Source: CAVYBY01 sp963766935 (lineage in GTDB: Bacteria > Actinomycetota > UBA4738 > HRBIN12). Taken from it: DNA of 64,000 nucleotides. The stretch lies in assembly GCA_963766935.1 (NCBI GenBank), contig CAVYBY010000002.1, positions 310,001-374,000 on the forward strand. Reading direction: 5' to 3'. The position numbers and the translations under genes are program-made. This document shows positions 1 to 8,302 of the stretch, piece after piece. The first letter of the stretch is position 1, and each line of letters starts with the position of its first letter. The notes below the pieces were generated by a model. It worked only from the letters and a program-made list of their open reading frames with translations, made no database searches and was not told the origin of the DNA.

Positions 1-1589
1 CCGAGATCTTGCGCCCGAAGCAGCGCGAGCACGGCGATTTCTCCACCAACGTCGCCCTGGCGCTCGCCACCCGCGCGGGGCGGCCGCCTCGCGAGGTCGC
101 TGCCGCCATCGCCGACGCCCTTCCGCCATCGCCGTTCGTCGAGCGGGTCGAGATCGCCGGTCCGGGCTTCCTCAATTTGTTCGTCACCGACTCGTGGCTG
201 CACGACGCGCTGCGCGAGATCGTGGATCGGGGACCGGCGTTCGGCCGGGCTCAGCCGACCGGCCGGCGGGTGCAGGTCGAATTCGTGAGCGCAAACCCCA
301 CCGGGCCGCTGACGATCGGCCACGCGCGCAACGCGGCCATCGGCGACGCGCTCGCCCGGCTGCTCGAGTTCCGCGGGTGGGCGGTCGAGCGCGAGTACTA
401 CTACAACGACGCCGGCGGCCAGATGGACCGCTTCGGGGAGTCGGTTGAGGCGTGGTACCTCAAGCACTGTGGGGTCGACGCCGAGGTTCCCGAGGACGGC
501 TACCACGGGTCGTACATCAGCGAGCTCGCGCTGCGGTTCAAGGAAGAAGTCGGTCCGCTCTACGTGGATTGGCCTCACGACAAGCGACTGCCGCTCATCC
601 GGCAGGCCGCCGCCGAGACCGTCCTTTTGTGGATCGACAAGAGCCTTCACGACTTCGGCGTCGAGTTCGACCTCTTCAGATCCGAGTCCAACGACCTTGC
701 CGCGACCCATCTGATCGAGCAGACGATTGCGCGTCTGCAGGCCGCCGGATTCCTCTATTCGGCCGAGGGTGCCACCTGGTTCCGCTCGACGGACTTCGGA
801 GACGACAAGGACCGGGTCCTCGTCCGTTCCAACGGGGTGCCGACGTACTTCGCCGCCGACTGCGCCTACGTCGTGGACAAGTTCAACCGCGGCTTCGACC
901 ACCTGATCTATGTCTGGGGGGCAGACCATCACGGCGACGTCGTCCGGGTGAAAGGTGCGGCGCAGGCTCTCGGGTTCGATGCGGCGGCCGTCGAGATCCT
1001 CATCTATCAGTGGGTGAGCTTCATGCGCGAGGGCAAACCGGTGCCCATGAGCAAGCGCGCGGGGACCTTCGTGACGCTCGACGAGCTGATCCAGGAGGTC
1101 GGCACGGATGCGGCGCGCTACCACCTGCTGATGTTCTCGATCGACGCGGCCGTCAACTTCGACATCGAGACCGTCAAGCAGCAGACGATGGAGAATCCCG
1201 TCTACTACGTGCAGTACGGGCACGCGCGCATCGCGGCGATCCTGAGAAAGGCGGAGCGCGAGGGCGTCGTCCTCGGCCCGCTGCCGGATGCCGACCTGTC
1301 GCTGCTCTCGAGCGAGGAGGAGGTCGACCTCCTTCGCGCGCTGGCCGAGGTCCCGGGCGTGATCGAGGCGGCGGCGGACCTGCGCGCTCCCCACCGGCTG
1401 ACGCACGCCGCCCAGGATCTGGCGGCAAAGTTCCACCGGTTCTATACGGAGCGGCGAGTCGTCTCGGACGATCCGGCGCTCACGCAGGCCCGCCTGTGGC
1501 TCTGCTTCGCGACGAAGCAGGTGCTCGCGATCCTGCTCGGGCTTCTGGGCGTCTCGGCGCCCGAGTCGATGGAGCGATCCGCCGACTGA
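1..1589 (+). CDS. argS: Arginyl-tRNA synthetase (5' partial)
   Basis: Class I aminoacyl-tRNA synthetase that charges tRNA-Arg. The frame is open from base 3 and the first visible residues already belong to the N-terminal additional domain (PKQREHGDFSTNVA), so roughly the first 20-25 residues lie upstream of the window. The HIGH-type signature sits in ANPTGPLTIGHARNA, the KMSKS-equivalent loop is PVPMSKRAGT, and the C-terminal DALR anticodon-binding domain ends with the usual aromatic and leucine-rich segment. It heads the actinobacterial argS-hom-thrC-thrB-rho order; lysA, found between argS and hom in M. tuberculosis, is absent here. No defect is visible in the part present. Confidence 0.96.
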   Translation, partial: EILRPKQREHGDFSTNVALALATRAGRPPREVAAAIADALPPSPFVERVEIAGPGFLNLFVTDSWLHDALREIVDRGPAFGRAQPTGRRVQVEFVSANPTGPLTIGHARNAAIGDALARLLEFRGWAVEREYYYNDAGGQMDRFGESVEAWYLKHCGVDAEVPEDGYHGSYISELALRFKEEVGPLYVDWPHDKRLPLIRQAAAETVLLWIDKSLHDFGVEFDLFRSESNDLAATHLIEQTIARLQAAGFLYSAEGATWFRSTDFGDDKDRVLVRSNGVPTYFAADCAYVVDKFNRGFDHLIYVWGADHHGDVVRVKGAAQALGFDAAAVEILIYQWVSFMREGKPVPMSKRAGTFVTLDELIQEVGTDAARYHLLMFSIDAAVNFDIETVKQQTMENPVYYVQYGHARIAAILRKAEREGVVLGPLPDADLSLLSSEEEVDLLRALAEVPGVIEAAADLRAPHRLTHAAQDLAAKFHRFYTERRVVSDDPALTQARLWLCFATKQVLAILLGLLGVSAPESMERSAD

Positions 1590-1613
1590 GGGCCGGCCGG
1601 GACCACGAGCCGC

Positions 1614-1619
1614 CATACT
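1614..1619 (+). promoter_or_regulatory. -10 element of the thr operon (leaderless type)
   Basis: CATACT ends 9 nt before the ATG of hom, with no purine-rich Shine-Dalgarno in between. The -35 region is GC-rich and unconvincing. The spacing matches the recurring leaderless pattern of this window. Confidence 0.45.
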
Positions 1620-1628
1620 GACGGCGCG

Positions 1629-2933
1629 ATGGACCGACGTGCCGGCGACCGACCGATCCGGATCGGGGTCCTCGGCTGCGGCACCGTCGGCACGGCCGTG
1701 CTGCGGCTGCTGGCGGGCCACGGCGAGGACGTTCTTCGCCGCGCCGGTGTCGGACTCCAGGTCACCCGCATCGCCGTGCGCGACCTCCGGCTCGATCGCG
1801 GTCCCGATGTTCCACGCCACCTCCTCACCGACGATGCCTCCGCCGTCGTCGCGGATCCCGATGTCGATGTCGTCTGTGAGGTGATCGGTGGGATCGAGCC
1901 CGCCCGGACCCTGCTGCTCGAGGCGCTCGCAGCCGGAAAGCCGGTGGTCACGGCGAACAAAGAGCTGCTCGCAAGCGCCGGTACGGAGTTGTGCGCGGCA
2001 GCGCATGCGGCCGGCGTCGACCTGTACTTCGAAGCGGCCGTCGGCGGCGGTATCCCGCTGATCCGCCCGCTCAAGGAGTCGCTCGTCGCGGAGCGAACCG
2101 CCCGGATCCTCGGGATCGTGAACGGCACGACCAACTACGTTCTCTCGCAGATGACCGACCACGGGTCGTCCTTCGCCGAAGCGCTCGCCGAGGCGCAGCG
2201 GCTCGGGTACGCGGAGGCGGATCCGACGGCCGACGTGGACGGATACGACGCCGCCGCAAAGTGCGCCATCCTCGCCTCGATCGCGTTCAACTCGCGCGTG
2301 ACGAACGCGGACGTGTATCGCGAGGGAATCAGCGCCGTGACCGCGCAGGACATCGCCGACGCGACACGGCTCGGCTACGTCGTGAAGCTCCTCGCCATCG
2401 CGGAGCTGGAGGACGGCGAGATCAGCGCCAGGGTGCACCCCGCGATGGTGCCGGTCGCACACCCGCTGGCCACAGTTCGGGATGCCTTCAACGCCGTCTT
2501 CATCGAGGGCCCCACGATCGGGCAGCTGATGTTCTACGGACGCGGGGCCGGAGGAGACCCGACGGCGACGGCGGTCGTCGGAGATCTGGTCGCGGTGGCG
2601 CGGCACCTCGTTCGCGGCGGGATCGGCATGGGGTGCACCTGCGCGCTCGAGCGCCGGATCCGGCCGATGGACGACACGCTCGGCCAGTACTACCTCAACC
2701 TGCACGTCGAGGACCGGCCGGGCGTGCTCGCCTCGACCGCCGAGGCATTCGGCCGAAACGGCGTGTCGATCGAGCGCGTGTGGCAGGAGGGGTTCGGCGA
2801 CGAGGCCACGCTCGTGTTCATCACGCACCGCGCGCAGGAGGGCGCGTTCCAGAAGACCGTGGCGGAGCTCCGCGAGCTGGATGCGGTGCGCGCGGTGGGG
2901 AGCGTCCTGCGAGTCGAGGGCGAAGAACCGTGA
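1629..2933 (+). CDS. hom: Homoserine dehydrogenase
   Basis: NAD(P)-dependent reduction of aspartate semialdehyde to homoserine, the branch point toward threonine and methionine. The Rossmann glycine motif GCGTVG is at residues 16-21. The family signature with catalytic Lys/Asp residues is in the ADPTADVDG and AAAKCAIL segments. A C-terminal ACT domain begins near residue 355 (NLHVEDRPGVLAS), so feedback control by threonine is expected. The length of 434 aa is normal for the long, ACT-containing Gram-positive form. Its stop overlaps the GTG start of thrC (GTGA), which indicates translational coupling. The ATG start is favoured by the -10 hexamer 9 nt upstream. Confidence 0.96.
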   Translation: MDRRAGDRPIRIGVLGCGTVGTAVLRLLAGHGEDVLRRAGVGLQVTRIAVRDLRLDRGPDVPRHLLTDDASAVVADPDVDVVCEVIGGIEPARTLLLEALAAGKPVVTANKELLASAGTELCAAAHAAGVDLYFEAAVGGGIPLIRPLKESLVAERTARILGIVNGTTNYVLSQMTDHGSSFAEALAEAQRLGYAEADPTADVDGYDAAAKCAILASIAFNSRVTNADVYREGISAVTAQDIADATRLGYVVKLLAIAELEDGEISARVHPAMVPVAHPLATVRDAFNAVFIEGPTIGQLMFYGRGAGGDPTATAVVGDLVAVARHLVRGGIGMGCTCALERRIRPMDDTLGQYYLNLHVEDRPGVLASTAEAFGRNGVSIERVWQEGFGDEATLVFITHRAQEGAFQKTVAELRELDAVRAVGSVLRVEGEEP

Positions 2934-3985
2934 CCGCGCATCAATGGCGGGGCGTGATCGAGGAGTATCGCGAGCGCCTGCCGGTTTCGGAGACGACCCC
3001 GGTGATCACCCTGCGGGAGGGCGGCACGCCGCTCGTTCGGTCCGCGTCGCTGTCGGACGAGACGGGCTGCGAGGTGTGGCTGAAGTACGACGGCGCAAAC
3101 CCGACCGGCTCGTTCAAGGATCGTGGGATGACCCTGGCCATCTCGAAAGCCGTCGAGGAGGGGTCGAAGGCGGTCGTGTGCGCCTCGACCGGCAACACGA
3201 GCGCGAGCGCCGCCGCCTACTCGGCCAAGGCGGGGCTGACCTGCGCCGTGCTGGTGCCCAAGGGCAAGATCGCGCTCGGCAAGATGGCGCAGACCCTCGT
3301 GCACGGCGCGCATGTTCTCGAGGTGGATGGGAACTTCGACGAATCCCTTGCGGTCGCGCTCGAGCTGTCGGAGCGATATCCCGTGACGCTCGTGAACTCG
3401 CTCAACCCCTACCGGCTGGAGGGGCAGAAGACGTGCGCGTTCGAGATCGTCGACGCGCTGGGGCGCGCACCGGACATCCACTGCGTTCCGGTCGGCAACG
3501 CGGGGAACATCTCGAGCCACTGGCTGGGCTACTCCGAGTATCTGCGCGACGGGCAGATGGCCGAGCCGCCGCAGCTCTTCGGGTTCCAGGCGCAGGGAGC
3601 GGCCCCGATCGTGCTCGGGCAGCCGGTTGCGAACCCCCAGACGATCGCCACGGCCATCCGGATCGGCAACCCGGCTTCGTGGCAGCGCGCCGTCGCCGCG
3701 GCCACGGAGTCCGAAGGGGCGATCCTCGCGGTCACGGATCGGGAGATTCTCGCCTCGTATCGCCGGCTCGCGCGCGAAGGACTGTTCGCGGAGCCGGCGA
3801 GCGCCGCCAGTGTGGCCGGCCTCTTGAAGCTTCACGGCCAGGGCCGTCTTCCACGCGGCGCCGTCGTCGTCTGCGTGCTGACCGGTCACGGTCTGAAGGA
3901 CCCGGAGTGGGCGATCTCGGGCGCGAGCCATCCGGTCACCGTCCCGGCGGAGGCGGCAAGCGTTGCCGCCGAGCTCGGGCTCTGA
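2930..3985 (+). CDS. thrC: Threonine synthase
   Basis: PLP-dependent conversion of O-phosphohomoserine to threonine. The start is the GTG at 2930, which overlaps the hom stop; this gives 351 aa beginning V-T-A-H-Q-W-R-G. The PLP Schiff-base lysine is K63 in PTGSFKDRG. The phosphate-binding stretch VPVGNAGNIS and the CASTGNTSAS loop are intact. It is the short actinobacterial/Bacillus-type enzyme, without the long N-terminal domain of the E. coli form. It lies second in hom-thrC-thrB. Confidence 0.96.
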   Translation: MTAHQWRGVIEEYRERLPVSETTPVITLREGGTPLVRSASLSDETGCEVWLKYDGANPTGSFKDRGMTLAISKAVEEGSKAVVCASTGNTSASAAAYSAKAGLTCAVLVPKGKIALGKMAQTLVHGAHVLEVDGNFDESLAVALELSERYPVTLVNSLNPYRLEGQKTCAFEIVDALGRAPDIHCVPVGNAGNISSHWLGYSEYLRDGQMAEPPQLFGFQAQGAAPIVLGQPVANPQTIATAIRIGNPASWQRAVAAATESEGAILAVTDREILASYRRLAREGLFAEPASAASVAGLLKLHGQGRLPRGAVVVCVLTGHGLKDPEWAISGASHPVTVPAEAASVAAELGL

Positions 3986-3991
3986 CGGCGG

Positions 3992-4886
3992 ATGCGGCTC
4001 ACCGTCCGGGTCCCGGCCACCTCCGCGAACCTCGGTCCCGGGTTCGACTGCTTCGGGCTGGCTCTCGACCTGTGCAACGAGGTGACGATCGACACCGAGG
4101 CCGAGTCCGGGGTGACATGGGAAGGGGAGGGGGCCGGCGAGCTCCCGACCGACGGCTCCGACCTGGTCAGCCGCGCGATGCAGCACGTCGACCGGCTCGC
4201 GCAGGAGACCCGGCGGTTCCCGCTGCCGAGGTTCCGCCTGCACGGGGTGAACCGGATCCCGCTCGCGGCCGGCCTCGGCTCGTCCTCGGCCGCCACGGTC
4301 GCCGGCGTCGTCCTTGCCTACCGGCTGCTGGATATCGGCGATCCGGGCCCGTACACGACGTTCTCGATCGCCGCGGAGCTGGAAGGCCACCCCGACAATG
4401 CCGCGCCGGCGGCGTTCGGCGGGTTCACGATCGCGGCTGCGTCCGGTTCGCACCGGGGTCTCGTCCGGCGGCTCGACGTTCATCCCGATCTGCGACCGGT
4501 GCTGCTCATTCCCGAGAACGTTCGTGTCTCGACCGCCGACGCGCGCGCCGCGCCTCCCGGCAACCGTTTCCCGCGAGGACGCCGTGTTCAACGTCGCGCA
4601 CGCAGCGCTGACGGTCGAAGCGATCACCCGTGACCCCTCGCTCTTGCCGACGGCGCTGCGCGACCGTCTGCATCAGGACGTGCGGCTCGCGCTCGTGCCG
4701 CAGGTGCGCGACGTCTTCGAACGCACCTGGAAGGCGAACGTCCCCGTCTGCGTCTCGGGGTCGGGGCCGGCGTTGCTCGCCTTCGACAGCGACGCCTACC
4801 CGGTGCCCGACCCCGGTGAGGGCTGGCGCGTGATGCGAACCTCGGTACGCGCGGCGGGTGCGGAGCTGATCGACCCCGGACCCTAG
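3992..4886 (+). pseudogene. thrB: Homoserine kinase, broken by a +1 frameshift (probable sequencing error)
   Basis: GHMP kinase that phosphorylates homoserine, supplying thrC. The first frame, from ATG 3992, gives RLTVRVPATSANLGPGFD and the ATP-loop IPLAAGLGSSSAA, then derails after VSTADARAA. The sequence resumes in the next frame as LPATVSREDAVFNVAHAAL and continues to the C-terminal GHMP motif VSGSGPALLAF. Removing one C near 4553-4554 joins both halves into a normal 297-aa protein. As assembled, the first frame ends at 4633 as a 213-aa product lacking the C-terminal domain. The gene closes the hom-thrC-thrB operon and shares the tetranucleotide CTAG (4883-4886) as stop codon with the convergent protease gene. 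Confidence 0.9.
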
Positions 4887-6061
4887 TCCGCGCAGGGGCC
4901 GGTCCCGACGGCCTTCGTTCGCGAGGCGGCGCGCTGCAGGAGCGGGACGATCTCGGTCGACGCGATCGCATACCCGATTCCCGGATCCGACGTCGAGTTG
5001 GCGAACACGAGCCCGGCGATCCGGCCGTCCACGAGCGCGAACGGTCCGCCGCTGTTGCCCGGGCGCACGTGCGCCTGCAGCTCGATCACGTCGCGCCGGA
5101 CCTTCCCATGGCCGTAGATGTCCCGGCCGACCGCCGGCATCGTCCGCCGGACGGCCGCCTTCACGCCGGTGAGCGAGCCCCCGCCCGGGAAGCCGGCGAC
5201 CGCGCCGACCTTCCCTCTGGGAACGGAGGTCCCGACGAGGCCGGCGACGGGTGCGTCGAGACCGTCGACGTGCAGGAACGCGACGTCGAGCCCCGGATCG
5301 AACAGGACGGGGGTGGCTCCGAAACGCTCGCCGCCCGCGATGACCTCCGGGGATGTCCCGCCCGCGACGACATGCGCGTTGGTGACGACCAGCTCGGGGG
5401 CGACGACGACACCGCTTCCCTGCACGATGCCCCCGCACGCCGGGTCCAGCACCTCGACCACCGATGCGCGGACGGCGGTGAACGCCTTCCGCGCCTGAGC
5501 GCCGGTCGGTGGGCGCACCGGGGCGGCGGGTTCGGGTGGGATGCCCGTGAACACGTCGGGGAACCCGAGCAAGTCGAGGGCGCGGCGGATCTCCCCGATG
5601 AACGATGGCGGCGGCGGCATCACGGCGTTGATCGCGCGCACCATCGACGAGTCGCGGATGTCCCGTGAGATCGCCGGAAACGGTCCGTTCGCGAGGTTGA
5701 GCGCGAGGAACCAGACCGTCAGGACCAGGGCGGCCGCCGACACCGCCGACCCGCCGAGAGCGTCCGCGAGAGACAGCCGGGTCCCCTGCGTCCGGTTGCG
5801 GAGACGCCTGCCGATCAGCGAGCCGGCCGCGTTTCCGACCGCGCCGCCCACGAACAGGCTCCCGAGCGCGAGCCCCGCCTTCGTCCAGGCGTCGGCCGAG
5901 AAGCCGGCGATGCGAGGCGCGGCCAGACCGCCCGCGGCAAGCCCGAGCACGGTTCCCGCCAGCCCGACCAGCTGCATCACCGCACCTCGCCGGTACCCGA
6001 CCACGACCGAGAGAACCAGCAGCGCGACGAGCGCCACGTCAAAAAGCGTCACGGCGGCCAT
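4883..6061 (-). CDS. marP: MarP-type membrane serine protease (CvpA + trypsin domains)
   Basis: The N-terminal ~140 residues form a CvpA/colicin V-production-like domain with four hydrophobic segments. A linker follows, then an extracytoplasmic trypsin-like domain from about residue 190. The catalytic triad can be read as H230 (VVTNAHVV), D259 (DPGLDVAFL) and S337 (RPGNSGGPF). Two cysteines, C209 and C390 of 392, sit where the M. tuberculosis MarP disulfide (Cys214-Cys395) activates the enzyme. MarP is known to protect against acid and oxidative stress by cleaving the peptidoglycan hydrolase RipA; substrates here are unknown. It is convergent to thrB and divergent from the metallophosphoesterase gene. 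Confidence 0.88.
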   Translation of the reverse strand: MAAVTLFDVALVALLVLSVVVGYRRGAVMQLVGLAGTVLGLAAGGLAAPRIAGFSADAWTKAGLALGSLFVGGAVGNAAGSLIGRRLRNRTQGTRLSLADALGGSAVSAAALVLTVWFLALNLANGPFPAISRDIRDSSMVRAINAVMPPPPSFIGEIRRALDLLGFPDVFTGIPPEPAAPVRPPTGAQARKAFTAVRASVVEVLDPACGGIVQGSGVVVAPELVVTNAHVVAGGTSPEVIAGGERFGATPVLFDPGLDVAFLHVDGLDAPVAGLVGTSVPRGKVGAVAGFPGGGSLTGVKAAVRRTMPAVGRDIYGHGKVRRDVIELQAHVRPGNSGGPFALVDGRIAGLVFANSTSDPGIGYAIASTEIVPLLQRAASRTKAVGTGPCAD

Positions 6062-6126
6062 CGTCCCACGGAGCCTCCCCGGGAGGGCCGAGCCGAGGCT
6101 TCCACGATCGGACCGCCCCCCGCCCC

Positions 6127-6132
6127 TAGACT
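6127..6132 (+). promoter_or_regulatory. -10 element, leaderless metallophosphoesterase start
   Basis: TAGACT ends 6 nt before the GTG at 6139, so transcription should begin at or next to the start codon. No Shine-Dalgarno is present. Confidence 0.5.
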
Positions 6133-6138
6133 GAGGGA

Positions 6139-6921
6139 GTGATCACGATCGCCCATATCTCCGATCCGCATGTTGGATCGTTGTATTTCGTCCCCAACCT
6201 CATGAACCGCGTCATCAAGGAGCTGAACGAGCTCCGCCCCGACGCCGTCGTCTGCTCCGGCGACCTGACGAACGAGGGGTTCCGGCAGGAGTACAAGAAC
6301 TGGCTCGCGTACGCCGAACGGATCGAGGCGCCCGTCCATACGGTTCCCGGCAACCACGACTCGCGAAACGTCGGGTACCTGCATTTCGAGGATCTGATCG
6401 GTCCGCGGATGTGGTCGGTGGACGTGGGCGGGGTCCGGATCGTCGGCGTGGATTCGAGCGAGCCCGACCTCAACAAGGGAAAGGTCGGCCGGTTCCACTA
6501 CGAATGGATCAAAGAGGAGTTCGGCCGGCCGGCGGCCGTGCGGGTGTTCGTTCTGCACCACCACCTGCTGCCGGTGCCGGGAACCGGCCGCGAACGAAGC
6601 ACGGTGAGCGACGCCGGCGACCTGCTCGAGGTGCTCATCCATGCCGGAACCAACATCGTGCTCTCCGGGCACAAGCACGTCCCGTATGTCTGGCGCCTCG
6701 AGGGCATGTACATCGCGAACGCCGGCACCGTTTCTTCCCTCCGGGTGCGGGGCTACACCAAGCCGTGCTACAACGTGTTGTCCTTCGATGGGGACGAGGT
6801 GGAGATCCGCCGGAAGTTCCCGTTTGGCGAGGAGCATCTGATGGCGCGCTTCTCGCTCGGCGAGTCACTCTCGAGCCACCGCGAAGCCCCGGTCCAGGAG
6901 CCTGCGGCCGCCGGCGACTGA
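6139..6921 (+). CDS. Calcineurin-like metallophosphoesterase
   Basis: Cytoplasmic phosphoesterase of 260 aa with the complete two-metal motif set in order: D-x-H in ISDPHVG, GD in CSGDLTNEG, GNHD in VPGNHDSR, H in VLHHHLL and GHKH in LSGHKHVPY. This is the class III phosphodiesterase fold (CpdA/YfcE-like). The natural substrate cannot be told from sequence. It precedes cpgS by 45 bp on the same strand and may share a transcript with the cDPG genes, so a role in phosphate-ester turnover of that module is possible but is only inference. The start is GTG 6139, chosen because the -10 hexamer is 6 nt upstream. Confidence 0.85.
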   Translation: MITIAHISDPHVGSLYFVPNLMNRVIKELNELRPDAVVCSGDLTNEGFRQEYKNWLAYAERIEAPVHTVPGNHDSRNVGYLHFEDLIGPRMWSVDVGGVRIVGVDSSEPDLNKGKVGRFHYEWIKEEFGRPAAVRVFVLHHHLLPVPGTGRERSTVSDAGDLLEVLIHAGTNIVLSGHKHVPYVWRLEGMYIANAGTVSSLRVRGYTKPCYNVLSFDGDEVEIRRKFPFGEEHLMARFSLGESLSSHREAPVQEPAAAGD

Positions 6922-6966
6922 CGTCATCGCCGGCCCGTCCGCGCGACTTCGAAAGGTCTGAATCCC

Positions 6967-8298
6967 ATGCGCACGGTGGTCCTCGTCGACGGCGAGCACT
7001 ACCCCCCGGTCACCCGCTGGGCGCTCGACGTCGCCCGCGAACGCGGGCACGAAGTGGTGGGTGCGCTCCTCGTGGGTGGTACGGAGAAGATCGATCCGAG
7101 CCACCTGCCGGATCTGGGTGTGCCGTTGCGGACGACGACGGGCGATCTCGGGGCGGCGCTCGCCGGCGCCGTCGCGGAGTGGTCTCCAGAGGCGGTCCTC
7201 GACCTTTCCGATGAGCCCGTCCTCGGCTACCGGGAGCGAATGGAGCTTGTCGCCGTCGCGCTGATCCAGGGGATCCCGTACATCGGCGCCGACTTCCGGA
7301 TCGATCCCCCCGACAAAGGACCGCCGCTTCGGGTCCCCGCGCTCGCGGTGATCGGTACCGGCAAGCGAACCGGGAAGACGGCGATCGCGGGAGCGGTGGC
7401 GCGCCTCGCCGGCGCGCGGGGCCTCGATCCGATCGTCGTGGCGATGGGCCGCGGAGGCCCGGCCGCGCCCCAGGTGGCAGAGGCCGGCTCGGTCGACCTC
7501 GCGCGGCTGCTGGCGCTCGTCGCCGCCGGGGAGCACGCCGCCTCCGACTATCTGGAGGACGCACTGACGACCGGGGTGACCACGATCGGGGCTCGCCGTG
7601 CGGGGGGCGGGCTGGCCGGCGCACCCTTTGCCTCGAACGTTCGCGAGGCCGCGGAGCTGGCGGCCGGGCGCGACCCGGGCCTCGTGATCCTCGAAGGAAG
7701 CGGCGCGGCGGTGCCGCCCGTTCCCTGGGATGCGGCCGTCCTCGCCGTTCCCGCCGGGCTCCCGCCCGAGTACCTGGGCGGGTATCTGGGCCCCTACCGC
7801 CTGTTGCGATCGGACCTGGTGGTTGTTACGATGGCGGGCAGCCCATCAGCTGGGCAAGAGAACCTCTCCGCACTGTCCTCCCACGTCGGCCGTTTCTTGG
7901 GCGATGCACGGATGGTCGTTACCGACTTCCGACCCGAGCCTCTGGCAGACGTCCGGGACCGTGAGGTGTTCTTCGCCACGACGGCGCCCCCGGAGGCGGC
8001 CGCGAGGCAGATGCGTCACCTCGAGGCCGAGCAGGGATGCCGGATCGTGGGGTGGAGCACCAGGCTGGCCGACCGGGCCGGCCTCGCCGAGGATCTCGAC
8101 AAGGCCCACGCGTACGACGTCCTCCTTACGGAGTTGAAGGCCGCAGCGGTCGACGTGGCTTGCGAGCGAGCCCTCGCCCGGGGGGCGGAGGTCGTGTTTG
8201 TGGACAATCGCGCCGTTGTCGTGGACGGAACCACCGACCTCGATACGGCGCTCGGGGAGATCGTCGAGCTCGCTCTCGAGCGGGCCTCGGCGCGGTGA
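6967..8298 (+). CDS. cpgS: Cyclic 2,3-diphosphoglycerate synthetase
   Basis: It resembles the ATP-dependent synthetase that closes the cyclic anhydride of 2,3-bisphosphoglycerate, known from Methanothermus fervidus. The protein is 443 aa. A first Rossmann-like domain (RTVVLVDGEHYPP) is followed by a P-loop at about 130-139 (GTGKRTGKTA). A second nucleotide-type segment holds VAMGRGGPAAP and VILEGSGAAVPP. The C-terminal end carries VFVDNRAVVVDG. The next gene, 4 nt away, encodes 2-phosphoglycerate kinase, the enzyme that makes its substrate; this pairing is the strongest support. A GAAAGG Shine-Dalgarno lies about 9 nt before the ATG. Identification comes from recalled family features, not a search. 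Confidence 0.82.
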   Translation: MRTVVLVDGEHYPPVTRWALDVARERGHEVVGALLVGGTEKIDPSHLPDLGVPLRTTTGDLGAALAGAVAEWSPEAVLDLSDEPVLGYRERMELVAVALIQGIPYIGADFRIDPPDKGPPLRVPALAVIGTGKRTGKTAIAGAVARLAGARGLDPIVVAMGRGGPAAPQVAEAGSVDLARLLALVAAGEHAASDYLEDALTTGVTTIGARRAGGGLAGAPFASNVREAAELAAGRDPGLVILEGSGAAVPPVPWDAAVLAVPAGLPPEYLGGYLGPYRLLRSDLVVVTMAGSPSAGQENLSALSSHVGRFLGDARMVVTDFRPEPLADVRDREVFFATTAPPEAAARQMRHLEAEQGCRIVGWSTRLADRAGLAEDLDKAHAYDVLLTELKAAAVDVACERALARGAEVVFVDNRAVVVDGTTDLDTALGEIVELALERASAR

Positions 8299-8302
8299 AA
8301 CG

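Noticed and set aside
4540..4570. Programmed ribosomal frameshift in thrB
   Set aside because: No slippery heptamer, stop-codon pause or downstream pseudoknot is evident, and homoserine kinases are not known to use recoding. A sequence error is simpler.
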